From positions 1 through 58,027 of the forward strand of contig NZ_QIBX01000021.1 of assembly GCF_003725995.1 (NCBI RefSeq): DNA of 58,027 bases. The letters run 5' to 3'. The DNA is from Slackia equolifaciens. Its GTDB lineage: Bacteria > Actinomycetota > Coriobacteriia > Coriobacteriales > Eggerthellaceae. Positions 17,645 to 26,447 of the stretch are shown piece by piece (the first letter of the stretch is position 1; each line of letters starts with the position of its first letter). The position numbers and the translations under genes are program-made. A model generated the notes under the pieces. That model was not told where the DNA came from. It saw only the letters and a list, made by a program, of their open reading frames with translations, and did no database searches.

Positions 17645-18325
17645 ATGAGTTCATTTACTCTGTATCACGGTTCCGACCATGTTATTGAGGCTCCTGTGTT
17701 CGGCGGGGATCGGGAGCATAACGACTACGGCAGGGGCTTTTATTGCACCGAGCATCTCGAAATGGCGAAGGAATGGGCGGTATCCGGCAAGCGCGACGGC
17801 TACGCAAATTGCTACGCGTTTTGTGATGACGGCCTTTCGGTTTTGAACTTGAATGGTGACGGATACACGATTTTGCATTGGCTTGCGGTTCTGCTGCAAA
17901 ATCGCGTGTTTGATCTGCCCGCCGCTCTTCCTCTTGAAGCGCGCGACTACATTGTTGGGCGTTTTCGCGTGCCGCTTGAAGAGGCGGATGTCATTCGGGG
18001 CTATCGCGCCGATGACGCATATTTCTCTTTTGCTCAAGACTTTCTGAATGGTCTAATCTCCCTGAGGCAGCTCTCACGTGCAATGCGCCTGGGAAAGCTT
18101 GGCGAGCAAGTGGCGGTGATGAGCGAGGCGGCCTTTGGCCGCTTGGGCTTCCGGGGTGCTGAATTCGTGTCGAAGGACGAGTGGTATCCGCGCTATAAGG
18201 CGCGCGACAGTCGCGCGAGGCGTGACTATTTTGATGTTGAGCGCTTCCGTCGCGAGCCTGACGACTTGTACGTTCTGCAAATTCTCAACGAGGAGGTCGG
18301 GCCCAATGATCCACGCTTACGATGA
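17645..18325 (+). CDS. DUF3990 family protein, ADP-ribosyltransferase-like
   Basis: The start FTLYHGSDHVIE and the following NDYGRGFYCTEHLEMAKEWA match the DUF3990 pattern, in which His/Gly, Tyr and Gly residues align with the NAD-binding core of ADP-ribosyltransferases. At 226 residues it is full length. The gene overlaps the next, an XRE-type protein, by 20 bases. Such pairs behave genetically like toxin-antitoxin or defence modules, but the target and activity are not established from the sequence. The start follows GGGTGGGG. Confidence 0.72.
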   Translation: MSSFTLYHGSDHVIEAPVFGGDREHNDYGRGFYCTEHLEMAKEWAVSGKRDGYANCYAFCDDGLSVLNLNGDGYTILHWLAVLLQNRVFDLPAALPLEARDYIVGRFRVPLEEADVIRGYRADDAYFSFAQDFLNGLISLRQLSRAMRLGKLGEQVAVMSEAAFGRLGFRGAEFVSKDEWYPRYKARDSRARRDYFDVERFRREPDDLYVLQILNEEVGPNDPRLR

Positions 18326-18953
18326 GAACATGCGCAGCAAAGCGCAGGCTACGTTGGGCACGGCGTTCGGGTTTTCTGCCGCAGAGGCGGAGTATTTGCC
18401 CCAAGATTTCCTTGGGATGTTCATTGAGTCGGGTCTGGCAAGGCGTTTCGGTTCGGGCGACCCGGCGATAGTGATGGGGCTCAGCGGCATCGAGCTTGCC
18501 CTTCGCGTGATGGAGGAGACGGTAGGCATTCATCGCCCTTTAAGGCTGCGTTTTAGGGACCGGGGCAGCAAAGAGTATTGGATTGGATGGTCGCTCGCAT
18601 ACTACCAGTGGGAAACGGGCCTGACGTTCAAGGAGATCGCAGATGCGGTGCCCATGGACGTGATGGAAGACCTGTATTACGCATACCACGAGATGGACGT
18701 GCGAAGCTTTGTCGCGCGCATGGATGAGCTATACCGCAGTGCGCACCCCGAGACGAATCTGCGGCGATTGCGCCTTTCGGTTGGGCTTACCCAGGGCGAG
18801 CTCGCGGAGCTTTCCGGCGTGCCCGTTCGCACCATCCAGCAATACGAGCAACGACGCAAAGACGTGAATAAGGCGCAGTTCGTCTCTATCATGGCGCTTT
18901 CGCAAGCGCTCTGCTGCCAGCCCGAGCAGCTTTTCGAGCGTAGGGCTTCGTAG
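18306..18953 (+). CDS. XRE-type HTH protein paired with DUF3990
   Basis: A 215-residue protein: the N-terminal about 140 residues form a domain that co-occurs with DUF3990 proteins (segments LPQDFLGMFIESGLARRF and WIGWSLAYYQWETGLTF). The C-terminal about 60 residues are a Cro/C1-type HTH (LRLSVGLTQGELAELSGV then RTIQQYEQRR). The ATG at 18306 has GGAGG upstream inside the DUF3990 gene. It is probably the cognate antitoxin and autoregulator (inference). Confidence 0.75.
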   Translation: MIHAYDENMRSKAQATLGTAFGFSAAEAEYLPQDFLGMFIESGLARRFGSGDPAIVMGLSGIELALRVMEETVGIHRPLRLRFRDRGSKEYWIGWSLAYYQWETGLTFKEIADAVPMDVMEDLYYAYHEMDVRSFVARMDELYRSAHPETNLRRLRLSVGLTQGELAELSGVPVRTIQQYEQRRKDVNKAQFVSIMALSQALCCQPEQLFERRAS

Positions 18954-18966
18954 GGGATGCTACGCC

Positions 18967-19119
18967 CTACGCCGCCGGGAGGGTCATGAGCAGCGTGCCC
19001 GCCACGATAAGGACGAGGCCTGCGCCCGACTTCCGCGTGAGTTTTTCTTTGAACACGAAATACGAGAACGCCACGGTTACCACAATGCTCAGCTTGTCGA
19101 TGGGCACCACCACGCTTGC
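18967..19119 (-). pseudogene. 3' remnant of an EamA/DMT transporter
   Basis: Only the last about 50 residues remain, starting at ASVVVPIDKLSIVV and ending with VLIVAGTLLM, which match the C-terminus of short (about 140-residue) EamA permeases. Upstream of residue ASVV the frame turns abruptly into LysR sequence read on the wrong strand, so the first about 90 residues, the start codon and the promoter are missing. Confidence 0.75.
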
Positions 19120-19701
19120 TCGTATTTGGCTCGGCTTTGGCCGCGCATGCGCGAGAAATGCCCCGGTATGAGCATGCAGGTGGTTACGTTTGAGAACACG
19201 CAGGCGGCGCGCAACATGCTGCGCAATTTCGGCGGCGAGATAGACATCGTAGTGGGCGTGTACGACGACGCCTTCTTGCGCGAATACGGCTGCGCGGGCG
19301 TGGAGCTTTCTCGTGAGCCCCTGCATTGCGCCGTGCCGCTCGAGAGCGACCTCGCGCATAAGGATCTCATCTCGCTGGATGACCTCGAGGGCGATTCGCT
19401 CATGCTCATCCAGCGCGGCTGGAACGCGGAGATCGATCGGTTGCGCGACGAGGTGCGCACCAACCACCCGTCCATTTCCATCGTGGACTTTCCGCAGTAT
19501 CGTGCCGAGGTGTTCAACCAGTGCGCCAGCGAAGGCCTTGCGCTGGTTTCGCTTGCGGTGTGGAAGGATGTCCACCCCATGCTCAAAACCATCCCGACTG
19601 ATTGGGGGATTACGGTCTCTTACGGCGTCATGTACGCCCCCGAGCCATCCGAGCACGTGGGCGAATTCATCGCCGCGCTCAAAGACGAGCTTGCGCGGTA
19701 A
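19120..19701 (+). pseudogene. 3' remnant of a LysR-type regulator (substrate-binding domain only)
   Basis: The frame from 19120 (possible TTG at 19126) encodes about 192 residues equal to the effector domain of a LysR regulator (LARLWPRMREKCPGM, then a periplasmic-binding-like fold). The N-terminal HTH of about 100 residues is absent. It abuts the EamA remnant head-to-head, so both genes lost their 5' ends at one junction near 19119/19120. Confidence 0.75.
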
Positions 19702-19772
19702 CGCGCGGGTTGCGCGCGACCCGGCACAAGGCGCGTCCTGTGCGTCGCATATACACCGGCTCCATATCTTCG

Positions 19773-19803
19773 AATGCCCCGAGATTCTCTCTCGGGGCAT
19801 TTG
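19773..19803. terminator. 12-bp stem terminator
   Basis: AATGCCCCGAGA/TCTCGGGGCATT with a TTCTC loop. It lies downstream of the LysR remnant, which suggests the original gene was functional here. Confidence 0.75.
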
Positions 19804-19979
19804 CTACTTTGGCGAGGTCAGAAGATGCGTGCGAGGGAGCGCGTCGTGATGCCGTTCGGCACGGGAGGCTTAGAGGAGTGGTTTCGCGTATGCGAGTGCA
19901 TCGGGCAGGGCTCCTGCAATTCAAACAATTCGTCGGCTTTCGGCAAGCTTGTGCTAAAATAGCCCAGCCGTCTAGGCGT

Positions 19980-20054
19980 GCCAGTGTGGCGCAACGGTAG
20001 CGCAACTGATTTGTAATCAGTGGGTTGCAGGTTCGATTCCTGTCACTGGCTCCA
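19980..20054 (+). tRNA. tRNA-Thr (anticodon TGT)
   Basis: Acceptor stem GCCAGTG (19980-19986) pairs with CACTGGC (20044-20050). The D-arm is GCGCAACGGTAGCGC, the anticodon loop TTTGTAA in an ACTGA/TCAGT stem, and the T-arm has GGTTCGATTCC. CCA is encoded. It reads ACA codons. Confidence 0.97.
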
Positions 20055-20065
20055 TGGTAAACAGC

Positions 20066-20105
20066 AGGTCACCGGGCGTTTCTGCTCGGTGACCTCTTTT
20101 GTTTT
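20066..20105 (+). terminator. Terminator of tRNA-Thr
   Basis: A 9-bp stem, AGGTCACCG (20066-20074) with CGGTGACCT (20087-20095), is followed by CTTTTGTTTTT. Confidence 0.88.
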
Positions 20106-20537
20106 TCGGCTTTCAATGCTCGGCGCGCTTCGTTCGCGCCCTCTTCGCGTGGGGTCGCTTCGTCGGAGAATCCCTCTGGTCGCAGCTGGGCTTATTTGGA
20201 CCTCGTTCGTGTTGATTCGCCCTGGAGTCATGCCATAACGGAGAAGGTCCGGGAATTTGGACAACATTTCAATTCAGCCGGGCTCCATCTCGCCGGAAGG
20301 GCGTCAAATTGTGGCTCTCTTGCGTCTTGGGGGCAAAAGACGAAGGGCGTTAACCGCTATGGCTTGAAAATGCCAGTACAATACTTCGGGAAACTTTTCT
20401 CGGGGGCGACATTTGCCGGCTAGGTTGCAATACTGTCCAAATAATCATCCGGTTTTCGTTCTCGTCGCTCTATCATTCACAGTGCTCGTCGGAACGCACG
20501 ATGGGCGTCGATGGCTCGATAAAGACGGGGAGGCCGT
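20106..20537. other. Intergenic region without a recognisable gene
   Basis: The only open frame of note (20196-20423) has no ribosome binding site or recognisable domain. I see no tRNA, terminator or mobile element in this stretch. Confidence 0.5.
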
Positions 20538-21314
20538 ATGCGCAAACGCTATTTCTTCTTCGACATAGATGGTACGCTCGCCGCCGGGCCCGTGGACGGG
20601 CGCTATGTGCCCGAAAGCACGAAGTACGCCCTGGCCGAGCTCCGGCGCGCAGGGCACGGGGTTGCCATCTGCACCGGACGCGCTCATGCGATGGCGCGTC
20701 CGTACATGGAGCAGCTGGGGCTCGCCGACATGGTGTGCGACGGCGGCAACGGCATTGTCATCGACGGCAGCCTGGTGGCACTTGAGCCGCTCGATCGCGA
20801 TGCCTGCATTCGCGTGCTGGAAGAATGCGATCGCAAGGGCATGCTCTGGGGCGTCTCCATCACCGATACGCAGGAGCGCCTCACGCGCGACGCTCGCTTC
20901 GCAGATGCGGTGCATGACACATATATGAACACCACGGTCGATCCGACGCTCGATTTCCACGACCTTCCGCTTTTCTACAAGCTGTTCATTCCTTGCACGG
21001 TGGAAGAGGAGTCGCGCCTAGCCTCGCTTGCCAACGTGCCCACGGCCCGGTTTAGCCCGTACGTGCTGTTCGTGGAGCCCGTTGACAAGGGGCGCGGCGT
21101 GAAGCGCATGATGGAGCACTACGGAGCTTCGCTCTCCGATGCGGTGGTGTTCGGCGACGGTATGAACGACCTGAGCATGTTTCTTCCAGACTGGACCTGC
21201 ATCGCCATGGGAAACGCCCGCCCACAACTCAAAGAGCGCGCGAACTACGTGACGGCCGACGTGGACAAAGACGGCATACTGCTTGCCTGCCGTCATTTCG
21301 GCTGGATCGACTGA
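20538..21314 (+). CDS. Cof-type HAD superfamily phosphatase
   Basis: A cytoplasmic phosphatase, probably of sugar phosphates or nucleotides. Motif I DIDGTL (residues 9-14), motif II around CTGRA, the C2-type cap, the lysine of motif III and motif IV VFGDGMNDLSM are in order; the length of 258 is typical for Cof proteins. The ATG follows GGGGAGG. It is monocistronic and convergent with a flavoprotein gene. Confidence 0.92.
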   Translation: MRKRYFFFDIDGTLAAGPVDGRYVPESTKYALAELRRAGHGVAICTGRAHAMARPYMEQLGLADMVCDGGNGIVIDGSLVALEPLDRDACIRVLEECDRKGMLWGVSITDTQERLTRDARFADAVHDTYMNTTVDPTLDFHDLPLFYKLFIPCTVEEESRLASLANVPTARFSPYVLFVEPVDKGRGVKRMMEHYGASLSDAVVFGDGMNDLSMFLPDWTCIAMGNARPQLKERANYVTADVDKDGILLACRHFGWID

Positions 21315-21338
21315 TCGGAGTCGGCCTTCAAAGAAAAA

Positions 21339-21368
21339 GCGACCCGCCGGAGGGGAGGGGCGGGTCGC
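21339..21368 (-). terminator. Terminator of the second flavoprotein gene
   Basis: A 10-bp stem, GCGACCCGCC/GGCGGGTCGC. On the minus strand it is followed by TTTTTC, so it mainly serves the minus-strand gene; it may also help stop the HAD transcript. Confidence 0.8.
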
Positions 21369-21402
21369 AATCGGAAGTGTGTCGGTTCTTCGGGGCTAAA
21401 CG

Positions 21403-23019
21403 CTAGATGCCCAGGGCAGCGCTTTCGCCGGCGATGTAGCCGTGCGTCGCGGCGAGGCCGTTGGAGCCGCCGTGCAGCAGCGACTCGTAGCCGGAGCCAA
21501 AGCGGTAGCCTACCGTGTTGCCGCCGGCATACAGGCCGGGAATCGGCTCATGCTCGGCGTCGAGCACCTGAAGCTTGTCGTTGCAGCGGACGCCGGAAAG
21601 CGTGCAGTAGAAGAAGTACTGCATCTTCCACGCCTGATACGGCGGGTCGTCGATGGCATCCAGGTAGCGCAGAGCCTTGTGGTAGTCGAGGTCGTGCCCC
21701 TCGTTGCACATCTCGTTGTAGCGCTCGACGGTGGCAACAAGGTTTTCTGCCGGCACGTCGATCATCTCGGCAAGCTCCTCCAGGGTGTCGGCCTCGTAAT
21801 GCTCGGCTTCGCTCATCTTGAACATCTCTTCTGCGGCTTCCTTGGTGTAGCCAAACGAAGAAGGCATCTCAAAATCATTGCTGGGGATAATCTGCCAGAG
21901 GTAGTTGACGCCGCCGGGCTGGTCGGCAATGATGTGCGAGCTCGTGAGCAGCGAGGTGCACTCGTTCATGAAGCGCTTGCCCTTGGTGTTCACCATCAGA
22001 TAGGGGAACGACCTCCAGCCCGTGCTCTGCCAGGCGGCCCAGCCGCAGATGTCTTCCATCTCGGCGCCTGCCCAGCACAGCATGCGGTGCCCAAGGCCGT
22101 CGTCGCATTCCAATACCGATACAGGGTCCTCGCCCATATATGCCCAGTAGGAGTTGTTTTCAAGCGCCCACTTCGCATACTTCGAGGGGTAGAAGCGATA
22201 CATCATCTTCTCATTGGAGCCGAAGGATCCCGTGCACATGACGACGCCCTTCGATGCGACATAGTGCACCTTCTCGCCGTCTTTGTTGGTGGCGATGAGT
22301 CCGGTCACGCGGCCACTGTCGTCTTTGATGAGGACTTCGGCGCAGGTGTCATAGTGGGTCTCGACGCCCTGGTCCTCCAGGAACTGGTGGAACTTATGGG
22401 TGAACTCGGTCAGAATGTCGGTCTTGTCGAACGCGATGCCGGTGGAGATGTATTCGGACACTTCCTGCGTGGGGTCGGGGAAGATGCCCTCGAGGCTCGC
22501 GGGCACGCAGTACTGCTCATAGGGGTCGATGAAGTCTTCCTTCAGCTGGTCGAAGATTTCTCCCGAGCGATTGATCCATGCCGAGTACAGCGTCATGTCG
22601 CCGCGATACTGGCAGTTCTTGTACATCTTGTTCGCGATCTCGACCTCATCGTACATCGGAAGGCCGGCGTCCTTTTGCATTTTGGAATTGAACACCGAGA
22701 TGGTCATGCCGCCGATGTGGGGGCAGCAGTTGCGCTCGATGACGGTAACCTTGGCGCCGTTCTTGAGCGCGCCGTATGCGGCCATCGAGCCGGCGAGCGC
22801 GGAGCCCACCACGAGGACCTCGGTCTCTACGGTCTGAGTGCAGTCGTCAACGGTCAGCTCGGGCGCCGAACCCAGCCAGTCGTCGCCGGTAGCGGCGGAG
22901 TCGGTGGTGCTTTCGGCCGGGGCCTCGGCCTTCGGACTGCATCCCGCAAGTGCGGAAACGCCTGCCACTGCGGCACCCGCGGCGCCGAAACGCAAAAAGT
23001 TACGACGGGTAAGTTCCAT
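21403..23019 (-). CDS. Tat-exported FAD-dependent reductase lipoprotein
   Basis: A 538-residue flavoprotein of the FrdA-like FAD-binding-2 family. Tat motif TRRNFLRFG at the N-terminus is followed by lipobox LAGCS; the FAD motif is a slightly unusual VGSALAGSMAAYGALKNGA, and the C-terminus ends GLYAGGNTVGYRFGSGY. No FMN-binding domain is present, so an external electron donor is required. The ATG at 23019 follows GAGGAGG; the in-frame extension to 23136 lacks support and would bury the Tat signal. It is divergent from a LysR regulator. It is clearly a different lineage from the flavoprotein at 9574; its substrate is unknown. Confidence 0.88.
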   Translation of the reverse strand: MELTRRNFLRFGAAGAAVAGVSALAGCSPKAEAPAESTTDSAATGDDWLGSAPELTVDDCTQTVETEVLVVGSALAGSMAAYGALKNGAKVTVIERNCCPHIGGMTISVFNSKMQKDAGLPMYDEVEIANKMYKNCQYRGDMTLYSAWINRSGEIFDQLKEDFIDPYEQYCVPASLEGIFPDPTQEVSEYISTGIAFDKTDILTEFTHKFHQFLEDQGVETHYDTCAEVLIKDDSGRVTGLIATNKDGEKVHYVASKGVVMCTGSFGSNEKMMYRFYPSKYAKWALENNSYWAYMGEDPVSVLECDDGLGHRMLCWAGAEMEDICGWAAWQSTGWRSFPYLMVNTKGKRFMNECTSLLTSSHIIADQPGGVNYLWQIIPSNDFEMPSSFGYTKEAAEEMFKMSEAEHYEADTLEELAEMIDVPAENLVATVERYNEMCNEGHDLDYHKALRYLDAIDDPPYQAWKMQYFFYCTLSGVRCNDKLQVLDAEHEPIPGLYAGGNTVGYRFGSGYESLLHGGSNGLAATHGYIAGESAALGI

Positions 23020-23244
23020 GTTCCCTCCTCGGATTTGCACGTCGCCCGCCTCCCTTGAGCGGGCTTCTTCTGCGCTGTATTGTTCTCCTCTTTCGCATGC
23101 GGGTGGAATAAACGGAATGTTGTGGTGCATCAACATACTGTGAAATGCCGGAAGGTTGCAGGCGCGGGGGACGGTCTGGTATTGTGCGCGCGTAATGCGC
23201 AGGAGTGAGGGGCCGCGCGCAAAAGCCGTGTTCAGGAGGGGAAC

Positions 23245-24135
23245 ATGGATTCGAAGGTGTTCAGATATGTGGTCGCTCTGGCGGAAACGAGCAGTTATTC
23301 GCAGGCGGCTAAAGAGCTCTACATCACGCCGCAGGGTCTCGCGAATTCGATCAAGCGCCTGGAGACATCCGTGGGTGTGCCGCTGTTCAAGGCCGGCCGA
23401 GAAGGCGTGGCGTTAACGCAGTACGGACGTGTGGTATGTGAGTTCGCGAAGGGCTACGAGCGCGAGTTTCGCCTGATGATGGATGAAATCGATAAGCTCA
23501 AAAAGACGGAGTCGAAAACCATTTCGCTCTCTGTCTCCACGGGGCTGTTCAACGATTTCTCTCGAGAAGACATTCTGGGTTTTAACGACTGCTCCAAAAC
23601 GGGCGCGAAAGTCGAACTTGGCAGAACGCAGCCGGACCATTTTTGCGAAGAGGCGCTACTGAACAAAGCGTGCGATTTCGCGCTGCTCAACAGCCCGGTC
23701 ACAAACGCTTCGTTCCTGTCCATTCCGTTGCATAAAGACATGCAGTTTCTCTGGGTGCCTGAAGACTCTCCGCTTGCCGCCAAAGAGGAGGTGGAGTGCG
23801 CTGATTTTGCAGGAGCCGATCTCGTATGCCTGGAACGAAGCGAGTATGTCTCAACGGAAGCGTATGCGGATATGCTCCGCGAGCCGCCTTATTCGTGCAA
23901 TCTGTACTTCGTTGACGAAATGATCGAAGTGCTCGAGATTTCCATGTGCCGTGGCGCGTATGGAATCGTGCCACGGCCTCACGTTTTAGCCTTTCTCGGC
24001 AACGGATATGTTGGCGTTCCGATCAGAGACATCACGCGAGGGTGCTCTGTCGCGTATCGCCGCGACAGGGAGCTTAGTTCTTGGGACGAGGATTTCTTGG
24101 CGTATCTCAGCACGCTCGCGACGTTTTATTGCTGA
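23245..24135 (+). CDS. LysR-type transcriptional regulator
   Basis: 296 residues: an N-terminal winged HTH (about residues 3-60, including SSYSQAAKELYITPQGLANSI) and a two-lobed effector-binding domain. It is divergent from the flavoprotein at 21403 with a 225-base shared promoter region and most likely controls it in response to the reductase substrate (inference). The ATG follows AGGAGGGGAAC. Confidence 0.92.
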   Translation: MDSKVFRYVVALAETSSYSQAAKELYITPQGLANSIKRLETSVGVPLFKAGREGVALTQYGRVVCEFAKGYEREFRLMMDEIDKLKKTESKTISLSVSTGLFNDFSREDILGFNDCSKTGAKVELGRTQPDHFCEEALLNKACDFALLNSPVTNASFLSIPLHKDMQFLWVPEDSPLAAKEEVECADFAGADLVCLERSEYVSTEAYADMLREPPYSCNLYFVDEMIEVLEISMCRGAYGIVPRPHVLAFLGNGYVGVPIRDITRGCSVAYRRDRELSSWDEDFLAYLSTLATFYC

Positions 24136-24276
24136 GGCTCAGCTGTCCCGTGCGGGGCGGGCTTCCACGTTTCTTTGTCCCGATGCGTCTGTATGCGGTA
24201 TCGATTCGCTTTTTGCGAAGTGCGATTCCCTCAGGCTCTCGCATCAAAGGGGATTCACGCTTTTCCCGGCGCGGCG

Positions 24277-24639
24277 CTATTTCTTTCGCGGTCCCTTCGT
24301 TGCGCGCCCGGTGAGCTTCCACCGATAATTGGGGTTGTGCTTGAGGAAGCGCCAGCGGCAAACGAACGTAATGCCAAGGCATATGAGCGTGGTGACGAGC
24401 AGGGTGATGAAGAAGTCTGCCACGAACGCGTTGCCCTCGAGCCACGCGTATAACGTGGCAAGCACGAAGAGGATAGAGAGCGCCGCATTAAGGACAATGA
24501 AGCACTTGATGAGCACTTCTTTGGCCTTGGCGGGCGTATAGCGCCACGAGACGATAACGTAGATGGCCACGGCGATGACGGCGAGAATCACCACGAGAGG
24601 CAAGGCGCGATAGAGACGTGCGACTATGAATGCCGGCAT
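24277..24639 (-). CDS. Small membrane protein of unknown function
   Basis: 120 residues with three predicted membrane helices (about 12-31, 45-66 and 75-93) and a basic C-terminal tail ending KGPRKK. I recognise no family. The ATG follows GGAAGGA. It is monocistronic and convergent with the LysR gene. Confidence 0.65.
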   Translation of the reverse strand: MPAFIVARLYRALPLVVILAVIAVAIYVIVSWRYTPAKAKEVLIKCFIVLNAALSILFVLATLYAWLEGNAFVADFFITLLVTTLICLGITFVCRWRFLKHNPNYRWKLTGRATKGPRKK

Positions 24640-24814
24640 AGGGAATCCTTCCGACCGGTTTCGAGCTTTTGCTCATCATAGCGCAATGCGGCGTTTTGCG
24701 CGAAAGGCGTATCGGTGAGAAACGATGCGTATGACGCGATATAATCGCCGCAATTATTCGAATCAGAGGCGCAGCGGGTTTTATGGCGCATGCGTATGCG
24801 GAAAGGCGGTTTAC

Positions 24815-26260
24815 ATGGGCATCGAAGGCAAGCGGTCGTGCACGTCGGTTCTGGTGGGGCGAGCCGCCACGCGCGACGGATCAGTGATAATCGCGCGCAA
24901 CGAGGACAACACCACGCCGAATCTCGCTAAAAACTTTCGTGTGGTGGCGGCGGGCGAGCGCGATGGGCAAACGCTCGAATCGCCCGAAACGGGCTTTACG
25001 TTCACCATGTCGGAAGGCGGCATGCGCTATACCGCCATGCCCGATGCCGACACGTCGGGCGGCCTCTACGAGGAGGCGGGCGTCAATTCGGCACATGTTG
25101 CCATGTCGGCCACCGAAAGCGCCTACGCGAACGACCTCGTGCTGGCATTCGACCCGTTCGTCGAAGACGGTCTGGCGGAGGACGCGATGCTCACCGCGGT
25201 GCTTCCCTATGTGCGTTCGGCGCGCGAGGGCGTGCGCCGCCTGGGGGACATCGTGGAAGAGCGGGGCTCCGCCGAGGCGAACGGGGTGCTGTTCGCCGAC
25301 CGCTCCGAGGCGTGGTACATGGAAATCGCGACGGGGCACCACTGGGTCGCCCAGCGCATACCGGACGACTGCTACGCCGTCGTGGCCAACCAGATTTCCA
25401 TCCAGGAGGTGGACTTCGAAAGCGATGGATTCATGTGGTCGCAGGGGATTCGCGAGTTCGTGGACGGCAACGCCCTCAACCCGCGTCCCGGGTCGTTCGA
25501 CTTCCGCAGGATCTTCGGCACCGCCACCGAACAGGACCTCCATTACAACACCCCGCGCGTGTGGTATGGGCAGAAGGTCCTCACGCCGAGCGCCGTCCAA
25601 AGCCCCGAGGACTTCGATTTGCCGTTCATCCGCCGCGCCGATTTCAAGATCGGGGTGGAGGACGTGGCGCGCGTGCTGTCGAGCCATTTCGACCTCACGG
25701 AATTCGACCCCATCGGACGGCGGGGCGACGCGAAAAGCCGCGCCCGCTACCGCGCCATCGCCCTGTCCCGGACGCAGGAGTCCCACATCATCCAGATGCC
25801 GCCGCTTTCCGAAGGGGATGCGGCGGGGGAGGGCCCGTCCCCCGTATGCTGGACGGCGGTGGGCACGCCCGGCTTCTCGCCCTACCTGCCGCTTTTCACC
25901 GACGTGGGCAGCCTGCCGGCGTGCCTCGACGGGGCCCATTGCACCGAGCCCGATTTCGAGAACGCCTACTGGCTTTTCCGTTCGCTCCAGGCGCTCTCCG
26001 ACGCCCGCTACGGGGTGACCGAGCGCATCGTCCAGGCGTATTGCTCCGAGCAGCGCAGGAAGATGCACGCCCATCTTTCGAAGGCGCGTGCGCTCGAGTC
26101 GTCCCTGAGCCTGAAGGAGGAGCGCGAGATCTACCTCGGCCGCGCCAACGAGCGGCTTCTGGAGGACGCGATGTCGGATGCCCGCGCGCAGCTCGGCCGG
26201 CTCATGAAAGCCTTGGCGCAGGCGTCTCCGCTCTCCTACACGATGGATTCGAATCTGTAG
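24815..26260 (+). CDS. Family C69 dipeptidase (PepD-like)
   Basis: An N-terminal-nucleophile peptidase that hydrolyses dipeptides. The family signature CTSVLVGRAATRDGS starts at Cys9, the expected nucleophile exposed after cleavage of the short N-terminal propeptide, followed by the characteristic IIARNEDN. With the ATG at 24815 the product is 481 residues, a normal length; the frame extends upstream to 24725, but those residues look non-coding. No signal peptide, so it is probably cytoplasmic. Confidence 0.88.
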   Translation: MGIEGKRSCTSVLVGRAATRDGSVIIARNEDNTTPNLAKNFRVVAAGERDGQTLESPETGFTFTMSEGGMRYTAMPDADTSGGLYEEAGVNSAHVAMSATESAYANDLVLAFDPFVEDGLAEDAMLTAVLPYVRSAREGVRRLGDIVEERGSAEANGVLFADRSEAWYMEIATGHHWVAQRIPDDCYAVVANQISIQEVDFESDGFMWSQGIREFVDGNALNPRPGSFDFRRIFGTATEQDLHYNTPRVWYGQKVLTPSAVQSPEDFDLPFIRRADFKIGVEDVARVLSSHFDLTEFDPIGRRGDAKSRARYRAIALSRTQESHIIQMPPLSEGDAAGEGPSPVCWTAVGTPGFSPYLPLFTDVGSLPACLDGAHCTEPDFENAYWLFRSLQALSDARYGVTERIVQAYCSEQRRKMHAHLSKARALESSLSLKEEREIYLGRANERLLEDAMSDARAQLGRLMKALAQASPLSYTMDSNL

Positions 26261-26447
26261 GGCGGATGTGTCCTGGCGTCCCGGGTGCGATCGGATGTCC
26301 CCGGATGCGCTGGATTGCGCTTCGTTCCGCTACGATTGTGCGCGAAGAAAGCCTCTGTTTCATGGGATAATGCAACTTTGAAAGCAAGGAAGAATATCGA
26401 AGGACGTCGAAGGACACCGATTTGCTCAAGAGACGAGGAGGCCCTTC

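Noticed and set aside
20196-20423. 75-codon open frame after tRNA-Thr
   Set aside because: No ribosome binding site, no recognisable domain, and a composition like the surrounding non-coding DNA.
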